NCBI RefSeq assembly: GCF_900112975.1
Contig: NZ_FONQ01000005.1
Span: 116,646-180,645 of the forward strand
Direction: 5' to 3'
Source of the DNA: Flavobacterium xueshanense
Lineage (GTDB): Bacteria > Bacteroidota > Bacteroidia > Flavobacteriales > Flavobacteriaceae
DNA: 64,000 nucleotides
Below, one piece after another: positions 37,899 through 45,714 of this stretch. Within the stretch, counting starts at the first letter, position 1; the number at the start of each line of letters is the position of its first letter. Made by a program: the position numbers and the translations under genes. The notes beneath the pieces are model-generated. The model was given only the letters and a program-made list of their open reading frames with translations, was not told where the DNA came from and searched no databases.

Positions 37899-39107
37899 AT
37901 GAATTCAAATTTTGATATAATAATTGTAGGCGGCGGCGCAGCAGGATTTTTTACAGCCATTAGTATTGTAGAGAAAAACCCAAAACTGAAAGTTGCGATT
38001 TTAGAACGCGGAGCTGAAGTGTTGCAAAAAGTTCGCATTTCCGGTGGTGGAAGATGCAACGTAACACACGCTTGTTTTGAACCGAATGAATTAGTGAAAT
38101 TCTATCCGCGTGGCGAAAAAGAATTACGCGGTCCTTTTCATCAATTTGGTTCTGGTGATACAATTGAATGGTTTGAGAAACATGGCGTAGAATTAAAAAT
38201 TGAACCTGACGGACGCATGTTTCCCGTTTCGAATTCCTCACAAACAATTATTGACTGTTTCCTAACAGCCACACAAAAACTGGGAATTACAGTACTTACA
38301 GGACAAAGTGTACAATCAATTTTCAAGAAAGAGGCTTTTTGGAAAATAGAAACCCAAAGCGAAAATTACATAGCCGAGAAGCTCGTTTTAGCTACAGGTA
38401 GCAATCCTAAAATATGGGAAATGCTGCAGACTTTTGGACACGCTGTTGTCAGCCCGGTTCCTTCCCTATTCACTTTTAATATCAAAGATTCCAGAATAAA
38501 AGAATTACCCGGAGTTGCGGCACAAGTAACCGTAAAAGTAAAAGACACCAAACTCAGCGCAACAGGACCATTGTTAATTACCCATTGGGGAATGAGCGGA
38601 CCGGCTATTTTGAAACTCTCCGCTTGGGGAGCCCGCATCTTGCATGATAAAAACTATCAGTTTACCATTTTTGTAAATTGGTTGAATGATGAAGATACTG
38701 CGGATGTAGAGAAAAAGCTAAAAGATTTAAAACAAGAACACGCAAAAAAATCGGTTTCAAAGAAATCTCCTTTCGAATTAACCAATAGATTATGGGAAAG
38801 TTTGGTGCTCGCTTCAGGAATTGAAGCGGAGACGAAATGGGCCGATTTGTCTAAAACACAATTGCAGAATCTTGTGAATCAATTGACGAATGGCACTTTT
38901 CAAGTGAATGGAAAAAGTACGTTCAAAGAAGAATTTGTAACTGCCGGCGGAATTGATTTAAAGGAAATCAACTTCAAAACCATGGAAAGCAAATTACATG
39001 AAAACTTATATTTTGCTGGTGAAATCGTAAATATTGATGCGATTACAGGCGGATTCAACTTTCAAAATGCGTGGACTAGTGGGTTTATTGTGGCGAGTGC
39101 TGTTTAG
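37899..39107 (+). CDS. FAD-dependent oxidoreductase of the HI0933/YhiN (BaiN-like) family
   Basis: A 402-residue flavoprotein. It has the FAD-binding Rossmann motif IIVGGGAAGFFTAIS at the N-terminus, the family motif KVRISGGGRCNVTHAC (about residues 42-57), a middle insertion, and the C-terminal flavin contact GEIVNIDAITGGFNFQNAW. The substrate of this family is unclear in most bacteria. Cytoplasmic; no operon partner is evident. Confidence 0.9.
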   Translation: MNSNFDIIIVGGGAAGFFTAISIVEKNPKLKVAILERGAEVLQKVRISGGGRCNVTHACFEPNELVKFYPRGEKELRGPFHQFGSGDTIEWFEKHGVELKIEPDGRMFPVSNSSQTIIDCFLTATQKLGITVLTGQSVQSIFKKEAFWKIETQSENYIAEKLVLATGSNPKIWEMLQTFGHAVVSPVPSLFTFNIKDSRIKELPGVAAQVTVKVKDTKLSATGPLLITHWGMSGPAILKLSAWGARILHDKNYQFTIFVNWLNDEDTADVEKKLKDLKQEHAKKSVSKKSPFELTNRLWESLVLASGIEAETKWADLSKTQLQNLVNQLTNGTFQVNGKSTFKEEFVTAGGIDLKEINFKTMESKLHENLYFAGEIVNIDAITGGFNFQNAWTSGFIVASAV

Positions 39108-39231
39108 AGCGAAGTTTTTATAGTACAATACTTTAATTAAGAGTGTTTTGGTTTTTCATTAACAAGACTTTACCATTCTATTTTCATTTTGTTGGAATTG
39201 TTTAAATATGTTTGTAATTAAAATATTACGA

Positions 39232-39969
39232 ATGAATAAAAACTACTTTTTTGTTTCCATAGTCTTTTTTACACTTCAATCTGGTTTCTCACAAACTGAA
39301 AAATTAATTAAAGGCAAAGTTGTACACGAACAATTTCCTGTAGCAAAAGTTGAAGTTGCTAATTTCAGTTCTAAAAAAGTTAGCATTACAAACTTAGCTG
39401 GGGAGTTTTATTTGGTAGTAAAAGCGGGTGATGAACTCATATTTATTTCAAAAAACCACGATATAAAAAAAATAGTAATAGATCAAAATACCATTATCAG
39501 AAACAATCTTGTAATTTCATTGATCCTTAAACCGGAAGAATTAGAAGAAGTATTAATTACAAAAATGCCGTCAATAAAACTAAGTACTGACAAAGCATAC
39601 GAACAAGGAAAAATTGACCAATTAGCTGTAGAAAAGTCAGCAAGAAGTTTAAAAACGGGCGTATACAATGGTAGTATTGAAAACGGAATGGATCTGATTC
39701 GAATTGGCAAAATGATTCTAAAGCTATTCTTAAAGGAAAAAGAGGCAGTTAAAAAAAAGGGTACTGAGATTGAATTTAAAGCATTGGCTACAACTACCTG
39801 CGATCAAAAATTTTATGTTGAAACTTTAAAATTAAAACCAGAAGAAATAGCCCTTTTTCTTCAATTTTGTGATGCTGACCCAAAATCGAAAACACTTACA
39901 GAAAATAGTAATATTTTATCGCTGATGGATTTTTTATCTACCAAGAATATTGAATTTAAGAAGTTATGA
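39232..39969 (+). CDS. Exported protein with a carboxypeptidase-regulatory-like domain
   Basis: A 245-residue protein from the ATG at 39232, which places a good signal peptide (FVSIVFFTLQSGFSQ) at the N-terminus. The longer frame from 39208 adds eight residues before it. A single CarboxypepD-reg-like Ig domain follows (LIKGKVVHEQFPVAKVEV, TNLAGEFYLVVKAGDEL). The C-terminal 120 residues are helical and charged and match nothing I recognise. There is no TonB-receptor barrel, so it is a stand-alone periplasmic or outer-membrane-associated protein. Confidence 0.7.
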   Translation: MNKNYFFVSIVFFTLQSGFSQTEKLIKGKVVHEQFPVAKVEVANFSSKKVSITNLAGEFYLVVKAGDELIFISKNHDIKKIVIDQNTIIRNNLVISLILKPEELEEVLITKMPSIKLSTDKAYEQGKIDQLAVEKSARSLKTGVYNGSIENGMDLIRIGKMILKLFLKEKEAVKKKGTEIEFKALATTTCDQKFYVETLKLKPEEIALFLQFCDADPKSKTLTENSNILSLMDFLSTKNIEFKKL

Positions 39970-40036
39970 GGCTTTAAAAAATTATACAACTTTTTTTACT
40001 CAGCAAACTGATCAATGTAAAACTGAAGACTGAACA

Positions 40037-40516
40037 CTATCCTCTATTCAGCCACCATATACTTCCATTTAACACCGCGGCAAAACTTACCCACGCCAAA
40101 TATGGAAGAAATAAATAGCCCGCAATTTTATTGATTTTGGCAAATTGAATGTACGTTTCAAAAATCATCAACCACAATACAATAATTTCTAATCCAGCTA
40201 ACATCGGGTTGTGTAAGCCAAAAAATAAATATGACCACAATGCATTTAGTGCCAATTGTATCGCAAAGAAAATCAATGCTTTTTTTACAGCTTCTTTTTC
40301 TATTTCTATTCGGTCCCAAACTAATCCGGCAGCAACACCCATCATCACATATAGCATACTCCAGACTGGTGCAAAAATCCAATTGGGCGGATTAAAACTT
40401 GGTTTTATCAAAGTAGGATACCAAGTGGTAATAGCAGAACGAGTAACCGTTCCAGAGAAATAACCAATGGCAAGACAGGTGACAACAACAGCTAATATTC
40501 GGGTGATTTTATTCAT
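40037..40516 (-). CDS. TspO/MBR-family membrane protein
   Basis: A 159-residue protein with five transmembrane helices. Family motifs are WYPTLIKPSFNPPNWIFAPV (the Pro-rich loop after helix 1), WSMLYVMMGVAAGLVWDR, and NALWSYLFFGLHNPMLAGLE. TspO proteins bind porphyrins or sterol-like ligands and act in stress responses. It is convergent with the gene at 39232 and divergent from mvaD. Confidence 0.93.
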   Translation of the reverse strand: MNKITRILAVVVTCLAIGYFSGTVTRSAITTWYPTLIKPSFNPPNWIFAPVWSMLYVMMGVAAGLVWDRIEIEKEAVKKALIFFAIQLALNALWSYLFFGLHNPMLAGLEIIVLWLMIFETYIQFAKINKIAGYLFLPYLAWVSFAAVLNGSIWWLNRG

Positions 40517-40604
40517 TTTTATATTTTTCTAATGTGAGCCAAATTTACTCAAATCTTTCTAACGATTAACTATCCAATCGAATAAACAAATAAACCAAAA
40601 AAAG

Positions 40605-40612
40605 TATATTTG
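40605..40612 (+). promoter_or_regulatory. -7 element for mvaD
   Basis: TATATTTG, an exact match to TAnnTTTG, 18 bases upstream of the mvaD start. Confidence 0.75.
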
Positions 40613-40629
40613 CATAAATTTATACATTC

Positions 40630-41730
40630 ATGATTTCAGCAACCGATTTTATTCCATCACAATATACACATTCGATTGAAGAAGGCAATTTTCAATGGAG
40701 CGCTCCCAGCAATATTGCCCTTGTAAAATATTGGGGGAAAAAAGACAATCAAATTCCTGCGAATCCTTCGGTGAGTTTTACGTTGAATAATTGTAAAACG
40801 ATTACGAAATTGGCTTTCGCCAAAAAAAATACTTCAACTGCGCTCAACATAAAAGATGATTTTTCTTTTGACTTACTTTTTGAAGGACAATCAAAAGAAG
40901 ATTTCAAGCCAAAAATCCAAAAATTCCTAGAGCGAATCGAAATCTATTTGCCGTTTTTGAAAGACTACCATTTTACGATTGACACTGAAAATACCTTTCC
41001 GCACAGTTCGGGAATTGCTTCATCAGCATCTGGAATGGCAGCTTTGGCGATGAACTTGATGAGTTTAGAAAAAGTATTAAATCCTGAAATGACCGATGAA
41101 TATTTCTATCAGAAAGCGTCTTTATTAGCACGTTTGGGTTCAGGAAGCGCTTGCAGAAGTGTAAAAGGACAAGTTGTAGTGTGGGGAAATCATGCAAATA
41201 TCTCCGGAAGTTCGGATTTATTTGGCGTGGAATTTCCAAATGCGGTACATGCTAATTTGAAGAATTTTCAAGATACTATTTTACTAGTTGACAAAGGTGA
41301 GAAACAAGTTTCAAGTACCGTGGGACATGATTTGATGCACAACCATCCTTTTGCCGAAAGGCGATTTGCACAGGCGCACGAAAATTTAGACCAATTGATT
41401 TCAATTTTCGAAAGTGGAAATCTGGACGAATTCATCAAAATTGTAGAGAGCGAAGCCTTAACTTTACATGCCATGATGATGACTTCGATGCCTTATTTTA
41501 TATTAATGAAACCGAATACGTTGGAGATTATAAATGCGATTTGGAAATTTAGAAATAAAACTAAAATTCCAGTTTGTTTCACGCTGGATGCCGGCGCAAA
41601 TGTGCATGTTTTATACCCTGAAAATGTAGCCGAAAAAGTTTTACAATTTATTAAGAACGAATTAGTTGGCTATTGTCAAAATGGTCAGTACATTTGTGAC
41701 GAAATTGGAAATGGCGCTGTGTTGATTTGA
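40630..41730 (+). CDS. mvaD: Diphosphomevalonate decarboxylase
   Basis: A 366-residue GHMP-fold enzyme making isopentenyl diphosphate from mevalonate diphosphate. Motifs are NIALVKYWGKKDNQIPANPS (substrate-binding), FPHSSGIASSASGMAALAM (ATP loop) and ARLGSGSACRSVKG, then the late DAGANVHVLYP. It begins a cluster with mevalonate kinase and a UbiA prenyltransferase, so this organism uses the mevalonate route to isoprenoids. An exact -7 box precedes it. Confidence 0.95.
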   Translation: MISATDFIPSQYTHSIEEGNFQWSAPSNIALVKYWGKKDNQIPANPSVSFTLNNCKTITKLAFAKKNTSTALNIKDDFSFDLLFEGQSKEDFKPKIQKFLERIEIYLPFLKDYHFTIDTENTFPHSSGIASSASGMAALAMNLMSLEKVLNPEMTDEYFYQKASLLARLGSGSACRSVKGQVVVWGNHANISGSSDLFGVEFPNAVHANLKNFQDTILLVDKGEKQVSSTVGHDLMHNHPFAERRFAQAHENLDQLISIFESGNLDEFIKIVESEALTLHAMMMTSMPYFILMKPNTLEIINAIWKFRNKTKIPVCFTLDAGANVHVLYPENVAEKVLQFIKNELVGYCQNGQYICDEIGNGAVLI

Positions 41731-41771
41731 TTTATTTTTTTCCTATCTTTATTTTTTAAAGAGCTGAAATT

Positions 41772-41966
41772 ATGGATCTTCAATCAGAGAAATTAGAATT
41801 GATAAAAATGTTGTTAAAAACAAATGACAAAGTTATAATTGAGGCTGTAAAAAACATTTTGAAATCAGAGAAAAAAGATGTTTGGAAACAATTATCTCCC
41901 GAACAAAAAGAACAAATTGATCTGGGAATCCAAGAAGCAAATCGCGGCGACCAAGTTGATTTATAA
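41772..41966 (+). CDS. Short addiction-module (antitoxin-like) protein without a partner
   Basis: A 64-residue protein. MDLQSEKLELIKMLLKTND and the Trp-containing KKDVWKQLSPEQKEQIDLGI resemble the small antitoxin-like addiction-module proteins common in Bacteroidota. The usual C-terminal toxin-binding extension is short (ends RGDQVDL), and no RelE/ParE-type toxin gene follows. It sits between mvaD and mevalonate kinase. It may be an orphan or decayed antitoxin. Confidence 0.6.
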   Translation: MDLQSEKLELIKMLLKTNDKVIIEAVKNILKSEKKDVWKQLSPEQKEQIDLGIQEANRGDQVDL

Positions 41967-42022
41967 AAAGCACTTTACAAATACCTAATTATCAACCCCA
42001 AATTGCTAATTTACAATACTAT

Positions 42023-42961
42023 ATGAAAGGACCTTTATTTTATTCAAAAATATTACTCTTTGGAGAATACGGAATTATTCGTGACTCAAAAGGGCTTTCA
42101 ATTCCATATAATTTTTACAATGGCGCGCTTAAAAGGGATGAAAATCCAACTGAAGAAGCCATTAAATCTAATGGTAACTTAAGACGTTTTGTAACGTATT
42201 TAGAAACCTTACAAAATGAACAATCCGATTTAGTTACTTTTGATTTAGCAACGTTGAAAAACGATGTGGAAACCGGAATGTATTTTGATTCCAGTATTCC
42301 TCAAGGCTATGGTGTAGGTAGTAGTGGCGCACTTGTAGCCGCCATTTACGATAAATATGCACAAAATAAAATTACGGTTCTCGAGAATTTAACGCGTGAA
42401 AAATTATTGCAGTTAAAAAATATATTTTCTCAAATGGAGAGTTTTTTCCACGGGAAAAGTTCTGGTTTAGATCCTTTGAACAGTTATTTGAGTATCCCGA
42501 TTCTGATTAATTCTAAAGATAATATTGAAGCAACCGGAATTCCAACACAAAGCTTTGACGGAAAAGGCGCAGTATTTTTATTAGATTCTGGAATTGTAGG
42601 TGAAACGGCTCCAATGGTGAATATTTTCATGGAAAACTTGAAAGACAAAGGTTTCCGTGCCATGTTGAAAAATCAATTTGTGAAATATACAGATGCTTGT
42701 GTAGAAAATTTCCTTGGCGGAGACATGAAATCATTGTTCATGAACACCAAGAAATTATCAAAAGTAGTTTTGAATAACTTCAAACCAATGATTCCGGAAC
42801 AATTTCACGGAATTTGGCAACAAGGAATTGACAGCAATGATTACTATTTAAAACTATGCGGTTCTGGCGGTGGCGGTTACATCTTAGGTTTCACCGAAGA
42901 TTTAGAAAAAGCAAAAGCATCGCTAAAAGATTATAAACTTGAGGTCGTTTATCAGTTTTAA
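42023..42961 (+). CDS. Mevalonate kinase-like GHMP kinase
   Basis: A 312-residue GHMP-family kinase. It has SKILLFGEYGII at the N-terminus (mevalonate kinases have a similar KVILFGEHAVV), the ATP loop GYGVGSSGALVAAIYDKY (about 93-110), KSSGLDPLNSYLSIPI with the likely catalytic Asp, and the C-terminal LCGSGGGGYILGF. Placement beside mvaD supports mevalonate or phosphomevalonate phosphorylation. I judge mevalonate kinase more likely from the GEYG motif, but have not excluded phosphomevalonate kinase. Confidence 0.85.
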   Translation: MKGPLFYSKILLFGEYGIIRDSKGLSIPYNFYNGALKRDENPTEEAIKSNGNLRRFVTYLETLQNEQSDLVTFDLATLKNDVETGMYFDSSIPQGYGVGSSGALVAAIYDKYAQNKITVLENLTREKLLQLKNIFSQMESFFHGKSSGLDPLNSYLSIPILINSKDNIEATGIPTQSFDGKGAVFLLDSGIVGETAPMVNIFMENLKDKGFRAMLKNQFVKYTDACVENFLGGDMKSLFMNTKKLSKVVLNNFKPMIPEQFHGIWQQGIDSNDYYLKLCGSGGGGYILGFTEDLEKAKASLKDYKLEVVYQF

Positions 42962-42963
42962 AC

Positions 42964-43004
42964 ATCCTCTCCCCAACCCTCTCCAAAGTAGAGGGAGGAG
43001 AAAA
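42964..43004. repeat. Short CT/AG-rich palindromic intergenic element
   Basis: Between mevalonate kinase and the UbiA gene is a small hairpin CCCTCTCC-AAAG-TAGAGGG with purine/pyrimidine-rich flanks, of the dispersed type often seen between flavobacterial genes. There is no T run, so it is not a clear terminator. Confidence 0.5.
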
Positions 43005-43053
43005 GCTAAAATAGCATCCTTATTATTGGGATCACATTCTTAAATAAATCTAA

Positions 43054-44007
43054 ATGTTAAGCAGGCAGCACAAACTTCTCCTAATGAAAATTGCAAGTTT
43101 GTTCTCTGTGGTTAGAGGCTATAACATTCCCGTCATTATTTTGGCGCAATACCTTTCGGCCATATTTATTTTGGCTCCTGAAAAAAGAGCGTTGGATATT
43201 CTGCTTGACTTCCAATTATTCATTCTGGTTTTCGCTTCATCCCTTACGATTGCTTCGGGATATATCATCAATAACTTTTATGACAGTCAAAAGGATTTAA
43301 TCAATCGGCCAAATAAGTCGATGCTGGATCGATTGGTGAGTCAAAAAACTAAACTAAATGTCTATTTTACGCTCAATTGTATTGTGGCTTTGATGGCTTT
43401 ATTTGTTTCTTGGCGCGTATTTTTATTCTTTTCGGGCTATATATTTTTCATCTGGTTTTATTCCCACAAAATAAAAAAATACCCAATAATAGGAAATCTG
43501 ACTGCTGCTTTACTGGCTGTTTTGCCTTTTTTTGCAATCCTGTTGTATTTTTACACTCGGATTCCATTTGAAGAAATTGAAAATTATAAAAGACAATTAG
43601 GCGTCATTTTTTCTCATGCTGCTTTTTTATTTTTGCTATTGTTGATTCGGGAAATGGTAAAGGATTTAGAAAATCTAAAAGGAGATTTAGCGAATGATTA
43701 TAAAACGATTCCTATTGTTTACGGAGAAAAAATTTCAAAAAAAATCATTACCTTTTTGACTATTCTGACAATTCTTCCAGTATACGCTTTAATCGATATT
43801 TATGAAGTGGGTTACATGGATATTTATTTTTATTCTTGCCTGATTATCCTGATTTTCTTTTTGCTATACTTATGGAAATCGACAACAAAAACACAATTCC
43901 TGCTGCTTCACAACACGTTAAAATTTCTGATCGTGACTGGCGTTTTTTGCATTGTATTGATTAATCCAAGTGTTTTGTGGCATGGAAAAAGATTGTTGAT
44001 GGTATAA
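43054..44007 (+). CDS. UbiA-family prenyltransferase (geranylgeranylglycerol-phosphate type)
   Basis: A 317-residue integral membrane prenyltransferase with about eight helices. The first Asp-rich motif is NNFYDSQKDLINRPNKS; the second is MVKDLENLKGDLANDYKTIP. This pattern is shared with (di)geranylgeranylglyceryl-phosphate synthase-like members rather than with protohaem or menaquinone enzymes. The start may be 43054 or the ATG at 43084, ten codons in. It follows the mevalonate genes, which supply its prenyl donor. The product is unknown; a membrane prenyl lipid or quinone is possible. Confidence 0.82.
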   Translation: MLSRQHKLLLMKIASLFSVVRGYNIPVIILAQYLSAIFILAPEKRALDILLDFQLFILVFASSLTIASGYIINNFYDSQKDLINRPNKSMLDRLVSQKTKLNVYFTLNCIVALMALFVSWRVFLFFSGYIFFIWFYSHKIKKYPIIGNLTAALLAVLPFFAILLYFYTRIPFEEIENYKRQLGVIFSHAAFLFLLLLIREMVKDLENLKGDLANDYKTIPIVYGEKISKKIITFLTILTILPVYALIDIYEVGYMDIYFYSCLIILIFFLLYLWKSTTKTQFLLLHNTLKFLIVTGVFCIVLINPSVLWHGKRLLMV

Positions 44008-44092
44008 TTTTGCCTTTTATTACTATTATAAAGAGGATAAAAAACCATTCCCTTCAAGGCTCACGGATTCCCCGATTGGCTTAGCCCCGATT

Positions 44093-44159
44093 GCAACGGC
44101 ATCCTTTTTCTTTTTACTTTAAAAAGAAAAAGATAAAGTGGAAAGCGGGAAATAGCTCC
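44093..44159. repeat. Flavobacterial dispersed palindromic element
   Basis: It starts AGCCCCGATTGCAACGG and ends GAAAGCGGGAAATAGCTCC. A perfect 12-bp hairpin, CTTTTTCTTTTT paired with AAAAAGAAAAAG (44104-44115 with 44121-44132), lies at its centre. This is the composition of a well-known class of noncoding repeat between Flavobacterium genes. It occupies the 272-base gap before the rluB-like gene. Confidence 0.65.
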
Positions 44160-44233
44160 AAAAAAACAATGTAAAACATATTAATCAGCTTATTAACTAG
44201 ATAGTTAGCGTTTTTATAATTGGCTGTTATTGA

Positions 44234-44260
44234 TTGTCAACTATATAAATAGTATCTTTG
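44234..44260 (+). promoter_or_regulatory. Promoter of the pseudouridine synthase gene
   Basis: TTG at 44234-44236 and TATCTTTG at 44253-44260 with a 16-base spacer, close to TTG-N17-23-TAnnTTTG, 20 bases upstream of the start. Confidence 0.75.
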
Positions 44261-44279
44261 CACAAATTACTGGAATATT

Positions 44280-45188
44280 ATGAATAACAAGGAAGGCAAT
44301 AATAAGAAAAGTGGTCCAAGAGCAGCTAGCTCAAGACCAAGTTCGAATAAGCCAAAACCTGCCATGCAGAAGCGCGCTCAAGGGCCGAAAAAAGTTAAAG
44401 TAAATACTAAAGTTGCCGATATCGCTACTGATAAAGTAGAGAAAAAACCAAATCAAGCACCAAAGAGACCGAAAGTAAAAGACGAAATTCGTTTGAATAA
44501 ATACATTGCTAATTCTGGTGCGTGCTCGCGTCGTGATGCTGATATTTATATTCAATCCGGGACTGTGAAAGTAAACGGAATTCCTGTTACCGAAATGGGA
44601 TATATGGTAAAACCTGGAGATGTTGTGAATTTTGACGGTGCCACTTTGACTCCGGAGAAAAAAGTGTACATCTTACTAAATAAACCAAAAAACTTTACAA
44701 CTGCGATGGACGAAGGTCAGGAATATCGTAATGTATTAGAACTGGTAAAAGGTTCTACAACTGCAAAAATTGGTGCGGTAGGGAGAATGGACAAGAATAC
44801 AACAGGTTTGCTATTGTTCACGAATGACACGGATATGATTCGTAAGTTTACGTTACCAAGTCAAAAATCATCAAAAATATACCAAGTATCATTAGACAAA
44901 AACTTAAAATTTGAGGATTTAGAAAAAATAAACAAAGGTTTGACTCTTGACGGACACCGCGTTTTTGTGGAAGATGTAAGTTACATTGATGGTGAAGCTA
45001 AAAGTGAAATCGGTTTGCAACTACGATCCGCTAACGTGAAAGTGGTTCGTAATATTTTTGAACATTTTAGTTATGATGTATTGCGAATTGACAGGGTTTC
45101 TTTTGCTGGCTTGACTAAGAAGAATTTACCAAGAGGAAACTGGAGATTGCTTACTGAACAAGAAATCATCAATTTGAAGAATGTCTAA
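44280..45188 (+). CDS. Ribosomal RNA pseudouridine synthase, RluB/RsuA family
   Basis: A 302-residue enzyme converting specific rRNA uridines to pseudouridine. A basic, Lys/Pro/Asn-rich disordered N-terminus (about 1-60) precedes an S4 RNA-binding domain (IRLNKYIANSGACSRRDADI, about 63-82). The catalytic domain follows, with GAVGRMDKNTTGLLLFTND; the Asp of RMD is the nucleophile. The long basic tail at the N-terminus is common in Bacteroidota members. Transcribed from its own promoter and closed by a terminator. Confidence 0.93.
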   Translation: MNNKEGNNKKSGPRAASSRPSSNKPKPAMQKRAQGPKKVKVNTKVADIATDKVEKKPNQAPKRPKVKDEIRLNKYIANSGACSRRDADIYIQSGTVKVNGIPVTEMGYMVKPGDVVNFDGATLTPEKKVYILLNKPKNFTTAMDEGQEYRNVLELVKGSTTAKIGAVGRMDKNTTGLLLFTNDTDMIRKFTLPSQKSSKIYQVSLDKNLKFEDLEKINKGLTLDGHRVFVEDVSYIDGEAKSEIGLQLRSANVKVVRNIFEHFSYDVLRIDRVSFAGLTKKNLPRGNWRLLTEQEIINLKNV

Positions 45189-45212
45189 TCTTTCTTTGAA
45201 ATTATAAAAATG

Positions 45213-45247
45213 AAATCCCTTTCGCATAGCGAAATGGGATTTTTTTA
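45213..45247 (+). terminator. Intrinsic terminator after the pseudouridine synthase gene
   Basis: A 13-bp stem interrupted by one bulged T (45213-45225 with 45229-45242), a 3-base loop and a T run. Confidence 0.85.
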
Positions 45248-45272
45248 ATTCAAAATTCAATCCTACCTTAGT

Positions 45273-45635
45273 ATGACACACGAAAAATTACAATCAATTG
45301 CATTTAAATGGTTTGAAACTTTCAATAATAAAGAATTAGAAAAACTATTGTCTTTGTACGACGAAGATGCCGTCCATTTTAGTCCAAAACTAAAAATGTA
45401 CAAACCGGAAAGTAACGGTTTTGTCATTGGCAAAGAAGCCTTGCGAGAATGGTGGAAAGATGCTTTTGAGCGTTTACCAAGCTTGAATTACAAAGTAAAA
45501 TCGGTTACTGCCAATGGAGACCGTGTTTTCATGGAATATATAAGAACAGTTACCGGCGAAGAGGATTTGCTGGTGGCGGAAGTACTGGACATCAGAGAAG
45601 ATAAAATAATTGCTTCCCGAGTATATCACGGATAA
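45273..45635 (+). CDS. NTF2-like (SnoaL-type) protein
   Basis: A 120-residue protein with the NTF2/SnoaL fold pattern: an N-terminal helix with KWFETFNNKELEKLLSLYDE, then DAVHFSPKLKMYKPE, GKEALREWWKDAFERLPSL and two final strands. Such proteins are small ligand-binding or isomerase-like folds with varied roles. No specific substrate can be named. It is convergent with the M3 peptidase gene across a strong hairpin. Confidence 0.85.
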   Translation: MTHEKLQSIAFKWFETFNNKELEKLLSLYDEDAVHFSPKLKMYKPESNGFVIGKEALREWWKDAFERLPSLNYKVKSVTANGDRVFMEYIRTVTGEEDLLVAEVLDIREDKIIASRVYHG

Positions 45636-45656
45636 TACCTTTTTGAAGAACAATAA

Positions 45657-45693
45657 AAAACCCTACAACACATTATTTATGTTGTAGGGTTTT
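45657..45693. terminator. Bidirectional terminator between the NTF2-like and M3 peptidase genes
   Basis: A perfect 14-bp stem (45657-45670 with 45680-45693) and 9-base loop, flanked by A and T runs, between two convergent genes. Confidence 0.9.
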
Positions 45694-45714
45694 CGTTTTA
45701 AAAGAAAATTATAA

